Assembly (NCBI GenBank): GCA_963813355.1
Contig: CAWEYS010000023.1
Span: forward strand, 248,001 to 312,000
Direction: 5' to 3'
DNA: 64,000 nucleotides
From: DATAGF01 sp963813355
GTDB lineage: Bacteria; Actinomycetota; Thermoleophilia; Miltoncostaeales; Miltoncostaeaceae
Shown piece after piece: positions 36,819 to 47,167 of the stretch (position 1 is its first letter; every line of letters begins with the position of its first letter). The notes beneath the pieces are model-generated. The model worked only from the letters and a program-made list of their open reading frames with translations, made no database searches and was not told the DNA's origin. Both the position numbers and the translations under genes were made by a program.

Positions 36819-37370
36819 TCAGCCCGGCGGGCGCAGCTCCCGCTCCAGGCGCAGGAGGCCGATGAGCGTCTTGGCGTCGCGGACCTCGTCGATGGCCGCG
36901 GCGAGGTCGGCCAGCGGCCACGCGACCACCTCGATCGCCTCGTCCTCGTCGGCGACCGCCCCCGACACCGGTGTCAGGCCGGTCGCCAGGAAGCAGTGCA
37001 TGAACTCGGTGAGGATGGCGGGCGCCGTGTAGAACCCGCCGAGGTCGCGCCAGTCCGCGGCGGCGCGGCCGGCCTCCTCCGCGAGCTCGCGACGGGCGCA
37101 CTCGAGCGGGTCCTCGCCGGGGTGGTCGAGCTTGCCCGCGGGGAGCTCCAGCGTGTACTCCTCGACGGCCTCGCGCGGCTGGCGCACGAGGAGCACGTGG
37201 TCGCCCTCCACCGGCACCACGACCACGGCGCCCGGATGGTCCATCACCTCGCGCGTCACCACCGTGCCGTCCGGGCGCCGGTAGTCGGAGCGGCGCAGGT
37301 TGACGATGGTGCCGGCGTAGACGGGGGTCGTCGCGATGGGCGGGCCCAGCCGCCCCGCCTCCCCGCTCAC
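36819..37370 (-). CDS. NUDIX hydrolase, ADP-ribose pyrophosphatase type
   Basis: 183 residues from GTG at 37370, overlapping the peptidase stop as GTGA. The Nudix box is complete: GKLDHPGEDPLECARRELAEEAG, that is G-x5-E-x7-REL-x-EE-x-G. The N-terminal TPVYAGTIVNLRRSDYRRPDG and the DHPGAVVVVPVEGDHVLLVRQPREAVEEYTLELPAG context (in part) match ADP-ribose pyrophosphatases, which hydrolyse ADP-ribose to AMP and ribose-5-phosphate. It is co-transcribed with the peptidase and pyrG. Confidence 0.93.
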   Translation of the reverse strand: MSGEAGRLGPPIATTPVYAGTIVNLRRSDYRRPDGTVVTREVMDHPGAVVVVPVEGDHVLLVRQPREAVEEYTLELPAGKLDHPGEDPLECARRELAEEAGRAAADWRDLGGFYTAPAILTEFMHCFLATGLTPVSGAVADEDEAIEVVAWPLADLAAAIDEVRDAKTLIGLLRLERELRPPG

Positions 37371-38499
37371 CCGGCGCGGGCCGCGTCGATCAGGCCGAGG
37401 GTGATGTCGAACATCGCCTCCAGGCTGGCGAGGGCGATGCGCTCGTCGGGCGTGTGCACGTCGAGCATGCCGTTGCACATGTTCACCGCCGGGAAGCCGT
37501 TGCGGATGAGCGCGTTGACGTCGGAGCCGCCGCCGCTCGCGACCAGCTGGGGCCGGTGGCCCAGCGAGGAGAGCACGTCGAGTGCCAGGCGCACCTGGGG
37601 ATCGTCCTCGGCCAGGCGGTAGGAGGTGAACTCCCTGTCGACGCGGGTCTCGAGGTCGACCTCGCACTCGCTCGCCGCCCACGTCAGGGCGTCGAGCATC
37701 GCCGTGAGCTGCACCGCCAGCGTCCGCTCGTCGCGGCTGCGGGCCTCGGCGGTGATCTCGCACCGCTCCGCGACGACGTTCGTGGCCGTGCCGCCCGCGA
37801 CCGTGCCGACGTTGGCCGTCGTCTCGGCGTCGATGCGGCCCAGCGGCATCCGGCCGATCGCCCGCGCCGCGGCCTCGACCGCGCTGCGCCCCGCCTCCGG
37901 CGCGATGCCGGCGTGCGCGGCCCGGCCGATGAACGTGGCCGCGATCCTGTGCAGCGACGGCGCCGAGCCGACCACGTTCCCCACCGGCCCGGTGTGGTCG
38001 TAGACGAACGCCATCCGGGCGACCAGCGTGGACGGGTCGAAGGCCGCGGCGCCGCGCAGGCCGATCTCCTCGCACGGGGTGAACAGGAGCTCGACGCCGG
38101 CGTGGGGCAGGCCCTCGTCCCGGACCCGCCGCATCGCCTCGATCATCACGGCCACGGCGGCCTTGTCGTCCCCGCCGAGGATCGTGGGCCGGGCGTTGAC
38201 CAGGTGGCCGTCGACCAGGTCCACCTCGATGGGGCCGGTCGGCGGCACGGTGTCCAGGTGGGCGCAGAGCGCGATCGGCGTACCGCCGGGGGCCGTCGCC
38301 GGGAAGCGCCCGACGATGTTGCCGCAGCCGGCGCCGATCTCCGCCGCGGCCCCGTCCTCCCTCACGTCGGCGCCGAGCGCGCGCAGCTCGGCGCGCACCA
38401 GCTCGGCCACCGGCCCCTCCTGGCGCGACGGCGAGGGGATCTCGCACAGCCGCGCCATCAGCCGCGCCGCCGGGTGGAGGCCGGCGAGCTCCTCGGGCG

Positions 38500-38503
<4 letters not shown>
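37367..38503 (-). CDS. M20 family metallopeptidase (tripeptidase PepT-like)
   Basis: 378 residues from GTG at 38503 (GTGA overlap with pyrG). Metal-ligand blocks: LCAHLDTVPPTG (first His and Asp), LGGDDKAAVAVMIEAM (bridging Asp), FTPCEEIGLRGAAAFD (catalytic Glu-Glu), YDHTGPVG and, near the C-terminus, CNGMLDVHTPDERI with the last His. The lid domain contains GRAAHAGIAPEAGRSAV. This composition fits PepT-like peptidases of the M20B group, which process tripeptides; a related dipeptidase activity cannot be ruled out. Confidence 0.9.
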
Positions 38504-40152
<1,649 letters not shown>

Positions 40153-40216
40153 GCGCTCTCCCCTCGCCCGACGACCGCTTCAGGATAGCGCCGGGGTCGG
40201 CTGGCGCATCCCCGGT

Positions 40217-41197
40217 CTAGAGCAGCGTGCCCCCGGCGGCCTCGACCGACGCCGACGCCTCGTCGACGCGCGCCAGCGTCCCCTCGTCGAGGCGCACCTC
40301 GGCGGCGGCCAGGTTCTCGTCGATGTGGGCCGGCGTGCGGCTGCCGGGGATGGGGACGGCGCGCGCGTCGCGGGCCAGCAGCCAGGCGAGGGCGAGCTGG
40401 GCGGGCGTGACGCCCGCCTCCTCGGCGATCCTGCGCAGCGGGGCGAAGCGGTCGCGATTGCGGGCCAGGTTCTCGCCCTGGAACCGCGGCGCGTGGCGGC
40501 GGAAGTCGTCGTCGGCGAGCGCCACGTCGCCCGCCAGGAAGCCGTTGCCCAGCGGGCCCCAGGCCACGAGGCCCGCCCCCAGGCGGCGCGCCAGCGGCAG
40601 CAGCGCCCGCTCGGCGGCCCGGTTCCACAGGGACCACTCGACCTGCACCGCCGCGATCGGGTGCACCCGCGCGGCGCGCGCGAGCTGGTCGGCCGTGACG
40701 TTCGAGAGGCCGACGTGGCCCACCAGGCCCTCCCCCACCAGCTCGGCCACCGCCGCCACGGTGTCCTCGATGGGCACCCGCGGGTCGGGGAAGTGCGGGT
40801 AGTAGAGGTTGACGCGGTCCGTGCCGAGGCGCCTCAGGCTCGCCTCCAGGTAGCGGCGCACGTTGCCCGGCTCCGCGTTGACCGCCAGCTCGCCGAAGCC
40901 GTAGCCGACCGGGAACGGGTGGCCCTCCACGCCCTCGGGGAGGTTGAGGCCGAACTTGGTGGCGACCACGACCTCGTCGCGGCGGCCGGCGATCGCGCGC
41001 CCGACCAGCTCCTCGTTGTCGCCGCCGCCGTAGCCGTCTGCGGTGTCGACGAACGTCGCGCCGGCGCGGATCGCGTGATCGAGCGCCGCCAGGCCGCGCT
41101 CCGCGTCGACCTCGCCGTACATCCCCGGCGACAGCACCATCGCGCCGAACCCGATGGCCGACACCTCCAGCCCGTCGCCCAGCGTCCGCGTCCTCAT
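40217..41197 (-). CDS. Aldo/keto reductase
   Basis: 326 residues from ATG at 41197. An NADPH-dependent (beta/alpha)8 oxidoreductase. The family blocks are LGDGLEVSAIGFGAMVLSPGMYG, FVDTADGYGGGDNEELVGRAI (catalytic Asp and Tyr), ATKFG (catalytic Lys), VNLYYPHFPDP (His position) and VPIPGSRTPAHIDENL for cofactor binding. It is of the AKR13-like group that includes many general stress reductases. It is divergent from the LysR gene, with 83 bp between, and that regulator is a candidate controller. Confidence 0.93.
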   Translation of the reverse strand: MRTRTLGDGLEVSAIGFGAMVLSPGMYGEVDAERGLAALDHAIRAGATFVDTADGYGGGDNEELVGRAIAGRRDEVVVATKFGLNLPEGVEGHPFPVGYGFGELAVNAEPGNVRRYLEASLRRLGTDRVNLYYPHFPDPRVPIEDTVAAVAELVGEGLVGHVGLSNVTADQLARAARVHPIAAVQVEWSLWNRAAERALLPLARRLGAGLVAWGPLGNGFLAGDVALADDDFRRHAPRFQGENLARNRDRFAPLRRIAEEAGVTPAQLALAWLLARDARAVPIPGSRTPAHIDENLAAAEVRLDEGTLARVDEASASVEAAGGTLL

Positions 41198-41280
41198 CCC
41201 GCCCCCTCTGTCGTGACCTCCGTCCGAGGGTGGCGGCGCCGCGGCGGCGCGTCCAAGACCGGCTCGCATAGCCTTCGGTT

Positions 41281-42183
41281 ATGGATCCGCACCTCCTCGA
41301 CCTGCGCTACTTCCTGGCCGTCGCGGAGGAGCTCAGCGTCACCCGGGCGGCCGAGCGCGTGTACGTCTCGCAGCCGGCCCTCAGCAAGCGCCTGCGGCGC
41401 CTCGAGCGCGACCTGGGCGTGGAGCTGCTGAGCAGGCGCCACCGCGCGATCGCGCTGACCGCGGCCGGCGAGGCGCTCCGCCCGAGGGCGCAGGCCATCG
41501 TCGAGGCGTGGGACGCCGCCCTCCTCGAGCTGCGGGCCGCCGCGGGCGAGGAGGCCGGCGAGCTGGTCGTCGGGCTCCACACGGCCGTCGGCCGGGGGCT
41601 CTACGCGCGGGCCGCGCCGGCGCTCGCCGAGCGCCGCCCGGGGGTGCGCGTGTCGCTGAGGGCCGTGGGCTGGGACGATCCGACGGCCGGGCTCGGCGAC
41701 GGGTCGTCGGACGTCGCGCTCGTCTGGCGCCCTCTGCCCGACGAGGACGCGCTCGAGGTCAGGGTGCTCGTCGAGGAGCCGCGTCTGGTCGCCATGCCCG
41801 CCGGCAACCCGCTCGCCGACGCGGCGCGCCTGACCATGGACGACCTCCTCGACGAGCCCTTCATCGCCCTCCCGCCCGAGGCCGGGCCCCTCCGCGACTT
41901 CTGGCTCGGGGCGGCCGAGCGGGGCGGGCGCGAGCCCGTGATCGCCGCCGTCGCCACGGGACCCGACGAGACCTTCGAGATGATCGACGCCGGCGTCGGC
42001 GTCGCCCTGGTCTCCGCCGGGAACGCCGACCTCTACCGACGCGAGGGGGTGATCGCGTGCCCGGTCGAGGGCCTGGCGCCGAGCGAGCTGGCGGTCGCCT
42101 GGCGGCGCGGGGAGCGCCGCCCGGCCGTGCTCGACATGGTCGACTGCCTCCGGGCGGCGGCGACGGATCCGGGGGGTGATTGA
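41281..42183 (+). CDS. LysR-family transcriptional regulator
   Basis: 300 residues from ATG at 41281. N-terminal helix-turn-helix: HLLDLRYFLAVAEELSVTRAAERVYVSQPALSKRLRRLERDLGVELLSR (in part), complete and canonical. The C-terminal periplasmic-binding-like domain reads AGELVVGLHTAVGRGLY through to MIDAGVGVALVSAGN and carries the effector pocket. LysR regulators usually control the divergent gene, here the aldo/keto reductase. Its 3' end overlaps the out-of-frame beginning of an upstream extension of the DUF4394 frame, but the true start of that gene lies 69 bp downstream. Confidence 0.92.
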   Translation: MDPHLLDLRYFLAVAEELSVTRAAERVYVSQPALSKRLRRLERDLGVELLSRRHRAIALTAAGEALRPRAQAIVEAWDAALLELRAAAGEEAGELVVGLHTAVGRGLYARAAPALAERRPGVRVSLRAVGWDDPTAGLGDGSSDVALVWRPLPDEDALEVRVLVEEPRLVAMPAGNPLADAARLTMDDLLDEPFIALPPEAGPLRDFWLGAAERGGREPVIAAVATGPDETFEMIDAGVGVALVSAGNADLYRREGVIACPVEGLAPSELAVAWRRGERRPAVLDMVDCLRAAATDPGGD

Positions 42184-42251
42184 ACCGTTTGCGGGTCGCG
42201 GGGCGAACACGGGGTGCAGGAGCACCGGCACCCCACCCCGAGGAGGACCCC

Positions 42252-43118
42252 GTGAAGCTCTCCACCAAGCTCGCCGTCGGCGCCGCCGGACTCGGCCTCG
42301 TCGCCGGAGCGCCGCTCGTCTACGCCACCAGCGGCTTCGACCGCGACTACGACCGCGGGCTGCACTACGAGCTCAGCATCGTCGGCCTGACGGATGATCA
42401 GCGGCTCGTCTCCTTCACCGAGACCAAGCCGTGGCGCACGCGCGACCTCGGCAGCATCAGCGGCCTGGTCACCGACGGCGCGGTCGTCGGCATCGACTAC
42501 AGGCCGGCCACCGGCGACCTCTACGCGCTCGGCGACAAGGGCGGCGTCTACACGATCGGCAAGGGCGCTCGCGCGACCCTCAAGTCGCGGGTGAACGTGC
42601 CGCTCCAGGGCACGACCTTCGGGGTCGACTTCAACCCGGCGGTCGACCGCCTGCGGATCGTCAGCGACACCGGTCAGAACCTGCGCGACAACGTCGACGC
42701 CGACAACGACACGCTCACGGACGCGACGCTCACGTCGCCGGGACCGCCGCCGGCGACCTTCCTCGGCGTGGCCGGGGCGGCCTACACGAACAACGACGCC
42801 GACCCCGACACCGGCACGACCCTCTACGACCTCGACGCGAACGCCGACCAGGTCGTGATCCAGTCGCCGGCGAACGCCGGGCTGATCGTGCCGACCGGCA
42901 AGCTGAGGGTCGATGCGGCCCCGACGGTCGGCTTCGACATCTACAGCGCGGTCCGCAACGGCTCGACCGTCCGGATCGACGCCTTCGCCGCGCTGACCGT
43001 CGGCGGGTCCGACCGCCTGTACGAGATCAGCCTGTTCAACGGCCGCGCCCGCTCGCTCGGGTCGATCGGCGGCAAGAGCCCGGTGGTCGACATCGCCATC
43101 CCGCTCGCCCAGCGCTGA
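42252..43118 (+). CDS. Secreted DUF4394 beta-propeller-like protein
   Basis: 288 residues from GTG at 42252 with Shine-Dalgarno AGGAGGAC. The signal peptide is KLSTKLAVGAAGLGLVAGAP, cleaved near YATS. The mature protein shows the DUF4394 repeat pattern: GIDYRPATGDLYALGDKGGVYTI, GVDFNPAVDRLRIVSDTGQNLR, AAYTNNDADPDTGTTLYDLD and a final GFDIYSAVRNGSTVRI with strands, all consistent with a beta-propeller. It has no assigned activity. It lies upstream of an ECF sigma/RskA pair and may be part of that regulon, as secreted proteins often are beside SigK/RskA systems. Confidence 0.85.
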   Translation: MKLSTKLAVGAAGLGLVAGAPLVYATSGFDRDYDRGLHYELSIVGLTDDQRLVSFTETKPWRTRDLGSISGLVTDGAVVGIDYRPATGDLYALGDKGGVYTIGKGARATLKSRVNVPLQGTTFGVDFNPAVDRLRIVSDTGQNLRDNVDADNDTLTDATLTSPGPPPATFLGVAGAAYTNNDADPDTGTTLYDLDANADQVVIQSPANAGLIVPTGKLRVDAAPTVGFDIYSAVRNGSTVRIDAFAALTVGGSDRLYEISLFNGRARSLGSIGGKSPVVDIAIPLAQR

Positions 43119-43176
43119 GCGCGACGCCGCGGGCCCCGGCCTCACTGAACCGCACGGGGCCCGCTGCCGAACACCA

Positions 43177-43202
43177 TGCAGGCGGGCGACCGCCCGCCTG
43201 CA
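43177..43202. promoter_or_regulatory. 26-bp palindrome upstream of the ECF sigma gene
   Basis: TGCAGGCGGGCG and CGCCCGCCTGCA are perfect 12-bp arms with a 2-nt centre. It lies between the DUF4394 stop (43118) and the sigma gene start (43241). A 2-nt loop is too tight for a usual RNA hairpin loop, so an operator is at least as likely as a terminator. Confidence 0.5.
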
Positions 43203-43240
43203 GGCGACGGGAGGGCACGCTGACCCCGGTCCGGCAGCGG

Positions 43241-43834
43241 ATGAGGCGACTCGCGCGGGACGGCGCCCCGGAGCGGGCGGCCCCCCAGGACGAGGACGCC
43301 CGACTGCTTGCGGCCGTCGCCGCCGGCGACGACGGCGAGGCGCTCGTCAACCTCTATCGTCGCTACGAGACGCCGCTCTACCGGCTTGGGCTGCGACTCC
43401 TGAAGGATGAGGGGATGGCCGAGGAGCTGGTCCAGGACACGTTCGTCCGCCTGTGGCGGAGCGCCCCGCGCTTCGACCCGGGGCGCGGGTCCGTGCGCAC
43501 GTTCACCTTCGTGATCGCCTACTCCGTCGCCTCGGACCTCCGTCGCCGGGTCGCCTCGCGGCCCCTCGACGTGGCCCCCGCGGCCGAGGTCGAGCGGCGC
43601 GCGTCGGCCGCCCCCGAGACCCTCGACCAGGTCGTGCTCGGGATGGCCGTGGGCGACGCGCTCGACAGCCTGTCGGAGAAGCACGCCGCCGTCCTCCGGA
43701 TGTACTTCGAGGAGGACCTGAGCCAGCCGCAGATCGCCGACCGGCTCGGCATCCCGCTCGGCACCGTCAAGACGCGGACCCACCACGCGCTGCGCGCCCT
43801 TCGCAGGGAGCTCGAGGAGCGGGCGGTGATATGA
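43241..43834 (+). CDS. ECF sigma factor (SigK-like, RskA-linked)
   Basis: 197 residues from ATG at 43241; a CTG at 43220 preceded by GGGAGGG could start a longer form. Region 2 is EALVNLYRRYETPLYRLGLRL then GMAEELVQDTFVRLWRSAPRFD; region 4 is LDSLSEKHAAVLRMYFEEDLSQPQIADRLGIPLGTVKTRTHHALRALRREL in order (quoted in two motifs). Its stop overlaps the anti-sigma start as ATGA, so sigma and anti-sigma are co-translated. The partner with an RskA domain places it in the SigK/RskA-type group. Released sigma would activate targets such as the upstream secreted protein. Confidence 0.92.
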   Translation: MRRLARDGAPERAAPQDEDARLLAAVAAGDDGEALVNLYRRYETPLYRLGLRLLKDEGMAEELVQDTFVRLWRSAPRFDPGRGSVRTFTFVIAYSVASDLRRRVASRPLDVAPAAEVERRASAAPETLDQVVLGMAVGDALDSLSEKHAAVLRMYFEEDLSQPQIADRLGIPLGTVKTRTHHALRALRRELEERAVI

Positions 43835-44556
43835 GCGCCCCCACGGGACACCACGCCGACGTGGCCGGCTACGCGCTGGGGCGGCTCAACCCACACGAGC
43901 GCGCCCGCTTCGAGGCCCATCTGCGGGCGTGCGCGGCCTGCCGCGAGGAGCTCGCCGAGCTGGAGGAGGTGGCCGGCCTCCTGGCGCTCGCGCCGCCGGC
44001 CGCGGAGCCGCCGGCCGACCTCGAGGCACGCGCGCTGGCGGCGGTGCGGCGAGCCGCCGCCGAGGACGGCTCGGGTGCGCCCGCGCCAGTGGCGCCGCCG
44101 CGGCGGCGCGCCTGGACGATCGGCCTGGGCGTCGCGGCGGTCGCGGCGGCCGCGATCGCCGGCGCGTTCTTCCTCGGCGGCCGCGTGCTCGACGACGGGC
44201 CCGCGGGCACGCGCGAGATCAGCGCCGTGCTGCGCGCCCCCGGCGGCGGGGAGACGGCCTCGGTGGAGGTGACGAGGACGGGCATCGGACGGGTCGTCGA
44301 GCTGTCGAGCGACGACCTCCCGATCCTCCCGAAGGGCGAGCTCTACGAGGTCTGGTTCGTCGGGCCCGACGACCGCCCCGGCTCACCACAGCGCATCTCG
44401 GCCGGCACCTTCCACCCCGACGAGGACGGGCGGACCAGGGTCACCCTCGCCGCCGCGGTTGACCCGGCCCTCTTCCCCACCATCGTCGTGACCGCCGAGC
44501 CCGGCGACGGCGACCCCGCTCCGGGGCGCGAGGTGCTGCGCTGGTCCTCGGGCTAG
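43831..44556 (+). CDS. Anti-sigma factor with zinc finger and RskA domain
   Basis: 241 residues. The cytoplasmic part is a ZAS zinc-binding fold: GRLNPHERARFEAHLRACAACREELAEL with the His-x3-Cys-x2-Cys motif. A Pro-rich linker leads to a single membrane helix (WTIGLGVAAVAAAAIAGAFFLGG), and the extracytoplasmic part is an RskA-type domain (GIGRVVELSSDDLPILPKGELYEVWFVGP, in part; ending PGREVLRWSSG). It would hold the ECF sigma factor at the membrane until a signal triggers cleavage. ATGA overlap with the sigma gene. Confidence 0.93.
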   Translation: MSAPTGHHADVAGYALGRLNPHERARFEAHLRACAACREELAELEEVAGLLALAPPAAEPPADLEARALAAVRRAAAEDGSGAPAPVAPPRRRAWTIGLGVAAVAAAAIAGAFFLGGRVLDDGPAGTREISAVLRAPGGGETASVEVTRTGIGRVVELSSDDLPILPKGELYEVWFVGPDDRPGSPQRISAGTFHPDEDGRTRVTLAAAVDPALFPTIVVTAEPGDGDPAPGREVLRWSSG

Positions 44557-44578
44557 TCGCGCCGCCGCCGCAGGTCCG

Positions 44579-45464
44579 TCACAGCCGCGGGCGGTACACC
44601 TCTGCGACCGCGTCGGCGATGGCGCGCCAGTGGACGATGCGGGCCGGGAGCGACTGCTCGATCTGGATGCCGCCCGCGCCGCGGGCGCTCAGCCGGTTGA
44701 CGATGTTCCGCCGCTCGTCGCCGCCGAAGTCGTCGTCGGGCCCCGCGACCCGGACGCAGATGCGCGATTCGGCCGTCGCGCGCTCGAGGGCGCACCTGAT
44801 CTCCTCCTTCAGGGGCGGGGGCGCGCGCCCGCCGATGAGGATCTCGTCGTCGTCGAACCCGTGGAACGCGACGGCGTGGACGAAGCGCCGGGAGATCACC
44901 GACCCGAGGCGCGGGAAGCAGGCCTCGTCGATGTCGGTGGACGTGATGTGCCAGCGGTCGAAGGGCGCTCCGTCGCCGTCCCAGCCCTTGCACCGCCACG
45001 CGCTCGCCCGCCCGGCGCCCAGGCGCGAGCGGACGCGCTCGGCCTGCGCGTCCGTGCGCGGCTCGATGTCGCCGCCGTGAGGAGCGATGACGATGAGGCG
45101 GCGCTGGCGGCCGTCGTCCCGGAGCCGCTCGATGAACTCCCCCTCGGCCTCCGCCCGCTCCTCGGAGATGGTCGGATGCGGCACCCGGGAATCGACCACG
45201 CCGGCGCGGTCCCCGCTCGTCCCGAGCCGCCGCCTGCCCGCGGGGCCCATGCGGACGACGCCGTCCGGGGTCTCCTGGCGGGTCTCGCTGCACCGTGTAG
45301 AGCGCGGGGCGGCCCCCGCCGCGCGCGATCCGCACCTGGTGCCCGACGTCGCGCCCGATCGCGGCGAGCCGCTCCGGATCCGCCGAGCAGTGCTCGCGGT
45401 GCGTCCTGAGGTCCTTCTGCGACGGCCGCGCCAAGCGGATCGTCGCGTCGTACGTCGCCATCAT
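44579..45464 (-). pseudogene. Poly-gamma-glutamate hydrolase family protein, interrupted by a +1 frameshift
   Basis: ATG at 45464 overlaps the recN stop (ATGA). The first frame reads YDATIRLARPSQKDLRTHREHCSADPERL to ARGGGRPALYTV; an extra base near 45290 shifts it to SETRQETPDGVVRMGPAGRRRLG and then the conserved domain RLIVIAPHGGDIEPRTDAQAERV, KGWDGDGAPFDRWHITSTDI, VHAVAFHGFDDDEILIGGR, LSARGAGGIQIEQSLPAR. These His and Glu blocks match the zinc-dependent poly-gamma-glutamate hydrolase (PghP/DUF867) family, mostly known from Bacillus phages. Repaired, it is about 294 residues. It may act on polyglutamate or another isopeptide; the host role is unclear. Confidence 0.75.
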
Positions 45465-47167
45465 GCCTCCGGCGAGGCGCCCCGTCGCGCGAGGAGCTCC
45501 TGCGCGTGGCGCCTCGCCCCGGGATCGCTCGGGGTCGCGCCGAGCATACGGCAGAGCTCGGCGATGAGCTCGTCGCCCTCGACCGGCTCGATCCGCGTGG
45601 TCGCCCGGCCGCCCGCGTCGAGGCCCTTGACCAGGCGGTAGTGGGCGTCGGCCATGGCCGCGACCTGGGGCAGGTGGGTGATGACGACCGTCTGGCGGCC
45701 CTCGGCCAGCGCCCGCAGCCGCGCGCCGACCGCCGCGGCGGTGACCCCGCCGATGCCGGCGTCGACCTCGTCCAGCACCCAGGTCGCGTCGTCGCGGGCG
45801 GCCGCCACCCCGTGCAGGGCCAGGAGCACCCGCGACAGCTCCCCGCCCGACGCGGTCGCCGCGAGCGGCGCCTCGGGCAGGCCCGGGTTCGCGCGCAGCC
45901 AGATGACGCACGCGTCGTCCGGGACCTCGGCGTCGTCCTCGACCAGCTCGATGCGCAGATCGGCGCGCGCCATGGCCAGGTCGGCCAGCTCCGCGCGCAC
46001 CGCGTCGGCGAGGCGCGGCGCGGCCTCTGTGCGCGCCTCGCGCAGTGCGGCGGCGATGCCCACGGCCTCGTCGAGGACCGAGCTCCGCTCCTCGGCGAGC
46101 GCCAGGACCTCGCCGGCCCCCTCGTCGAGCCCGCGCAGCGCCTCGCGCGCGGCGTCGGCCCGTGCGATCACCTCCGCCGTGCCGGGCCCGTGGCGGCGGG
46201 CCAGGCGCGCGTAGACCTCGAGGCGCTCCTCGATCTGGTTCAGGCGCCCGGGCTCGGCGCCCAGGTCCTCGAGGTAGGCCCGCAGCGCGAGCGACGCCTC
46301 CTGCAGGGAGGCCTCGGCGCCGGCCAGCTCGGCGTGGGGGCCGGCCAGCGCAGGGTCGACGCCCACCAGGGGCGCCAGCGCGGCCGCGGCCGCGCCGACG
46401 GCGGCCACGGCCCCGGCCCCGCCCCCCTCGTCGGCCGGCGTCAGCGCCTCCGCGGCGGCCGCGGCCGCGGCCGCCAGGCCCTCGGCGTGGCGGAGCCGCT
46501 CGCGCTCGGCCAGCAGGGCCGCCTCCTCCTCGGGGTCGAGGCCGGCGGCGTCGACCGCCGCCACCAGCTCCTCCAGGTCGGCGCGCTCGCGCTCGGCCGC
46601 CGCGCGCCGGCCCCGCGCCTCGGCGAGCGCCCGGTCGAGCGCGCGCAGCCTCCGCCGCAGCGCCGCCAGCCGCTCGGCGCCGGCCACCACGTCGGACCCG
46701 GCGAACGCGTCGAGGACGGCGAGCTGGCTGGCCGGGCCCACCAGGCGCCGGTGCTCGTGCTGGGCCGAGAAGCGGATCAGCGCCCGCGCCAGCGCCGCGA
46801 CGGCCTCGCGCGGGGCCGCCTGGCCGTCGATGAGCGCCCGCGCGCGACCCTCGGCCGGGACGCGGCGCGCGATCACCACCTCGGCCTCGTCCTCGGCGAG
46901 GTCGCGCAGCGCGGCGGCGGGGTCGTCCTCGTCGAGCCGCTCCCAGAACCCCTCGGGCAGGGCGAGGGTCGCCTGCACCAGCGCGTGCCGGGCCCCGGGC
47001 CGCACCGCGCCCGCGTCGGCCGGGGCGCCGGCGAGGAGCCCCAGCGCCTGGGCGAGGACGGTCTTGCCGGCGCCGGTCTCCCCGGTGATCGCGGTGAGCC
47101 CGGCGGGCGGCGCGACCTCCGCCCGCTCGATCACCACGAGGTCCCGCACCTCGAGCGTGCGGATCAC
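45461..47167 (-). CDS. recN: DNA repair protein RecN
   Basis: 568 residues from GTG at 47167. An SMC-like ATPase for double-strand break repair. Walker A is GETGAGKTVLAQALGLLAG at about residue 28; the long coiled-coil arms follow (Ala-, Arg- and Glu-rich, about residues 150-350); the ABC signature ATASGGELSRVLLALHG and Walker B WVLDEVDAGIGG are in the C-terminal head with ITHLPQVAAMAD. The start overlaps the nadK stop as GTGA and the stop overlaps the next gene as ATGA. The tlyA-nadK-recN order is typical of actinobacteria. Confidence 0.95.
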   Translation of the reverse strand: MIRTLEVRDLVVIERAEVAPPAGLTAITGETGAGKTVLAQALGLLAGAPADAGAVRPGARHALVQATLALPEGFWERLDEDDPAAALRDLAEDEAEVVIARRVPAEGRARALIDGQAAPREAVAALARALIRFSAQHEHRRLVGPASQLAVLDAFAGSDVVAGAERLAALRRRLRALDRALAEARGRRAAAERERADLEELVAAVDAAGLDPEEEAALLAERERLRHAEGLAAAAAAAAEALTPADEGGGAGAVAAVGAAAAALAPLVGVDPALAGPHAELAGAEASLQEASLALRAYLEDLGAEPGRLNQIEERLEVYARLARRHGPGTAEVIARADAAREALRGLDEGAGEVLALAEERSSVLDEAVGIAAALREARTEAAPRLADAVRAELADLAMARADLRIELVEDDAEVPDDACVIWLRANPGLPEAPLAATASGGELSRVLLALHGVAAARDDATWVLDEVDAGIGGVTAAAVGARLRALAEGRQTVVITHLPQVAAMADAHYRLVKGLDAGGRATTRIEPVEGDELIAELCRMLGATPSDPGARRHAQELLARRGASPEA

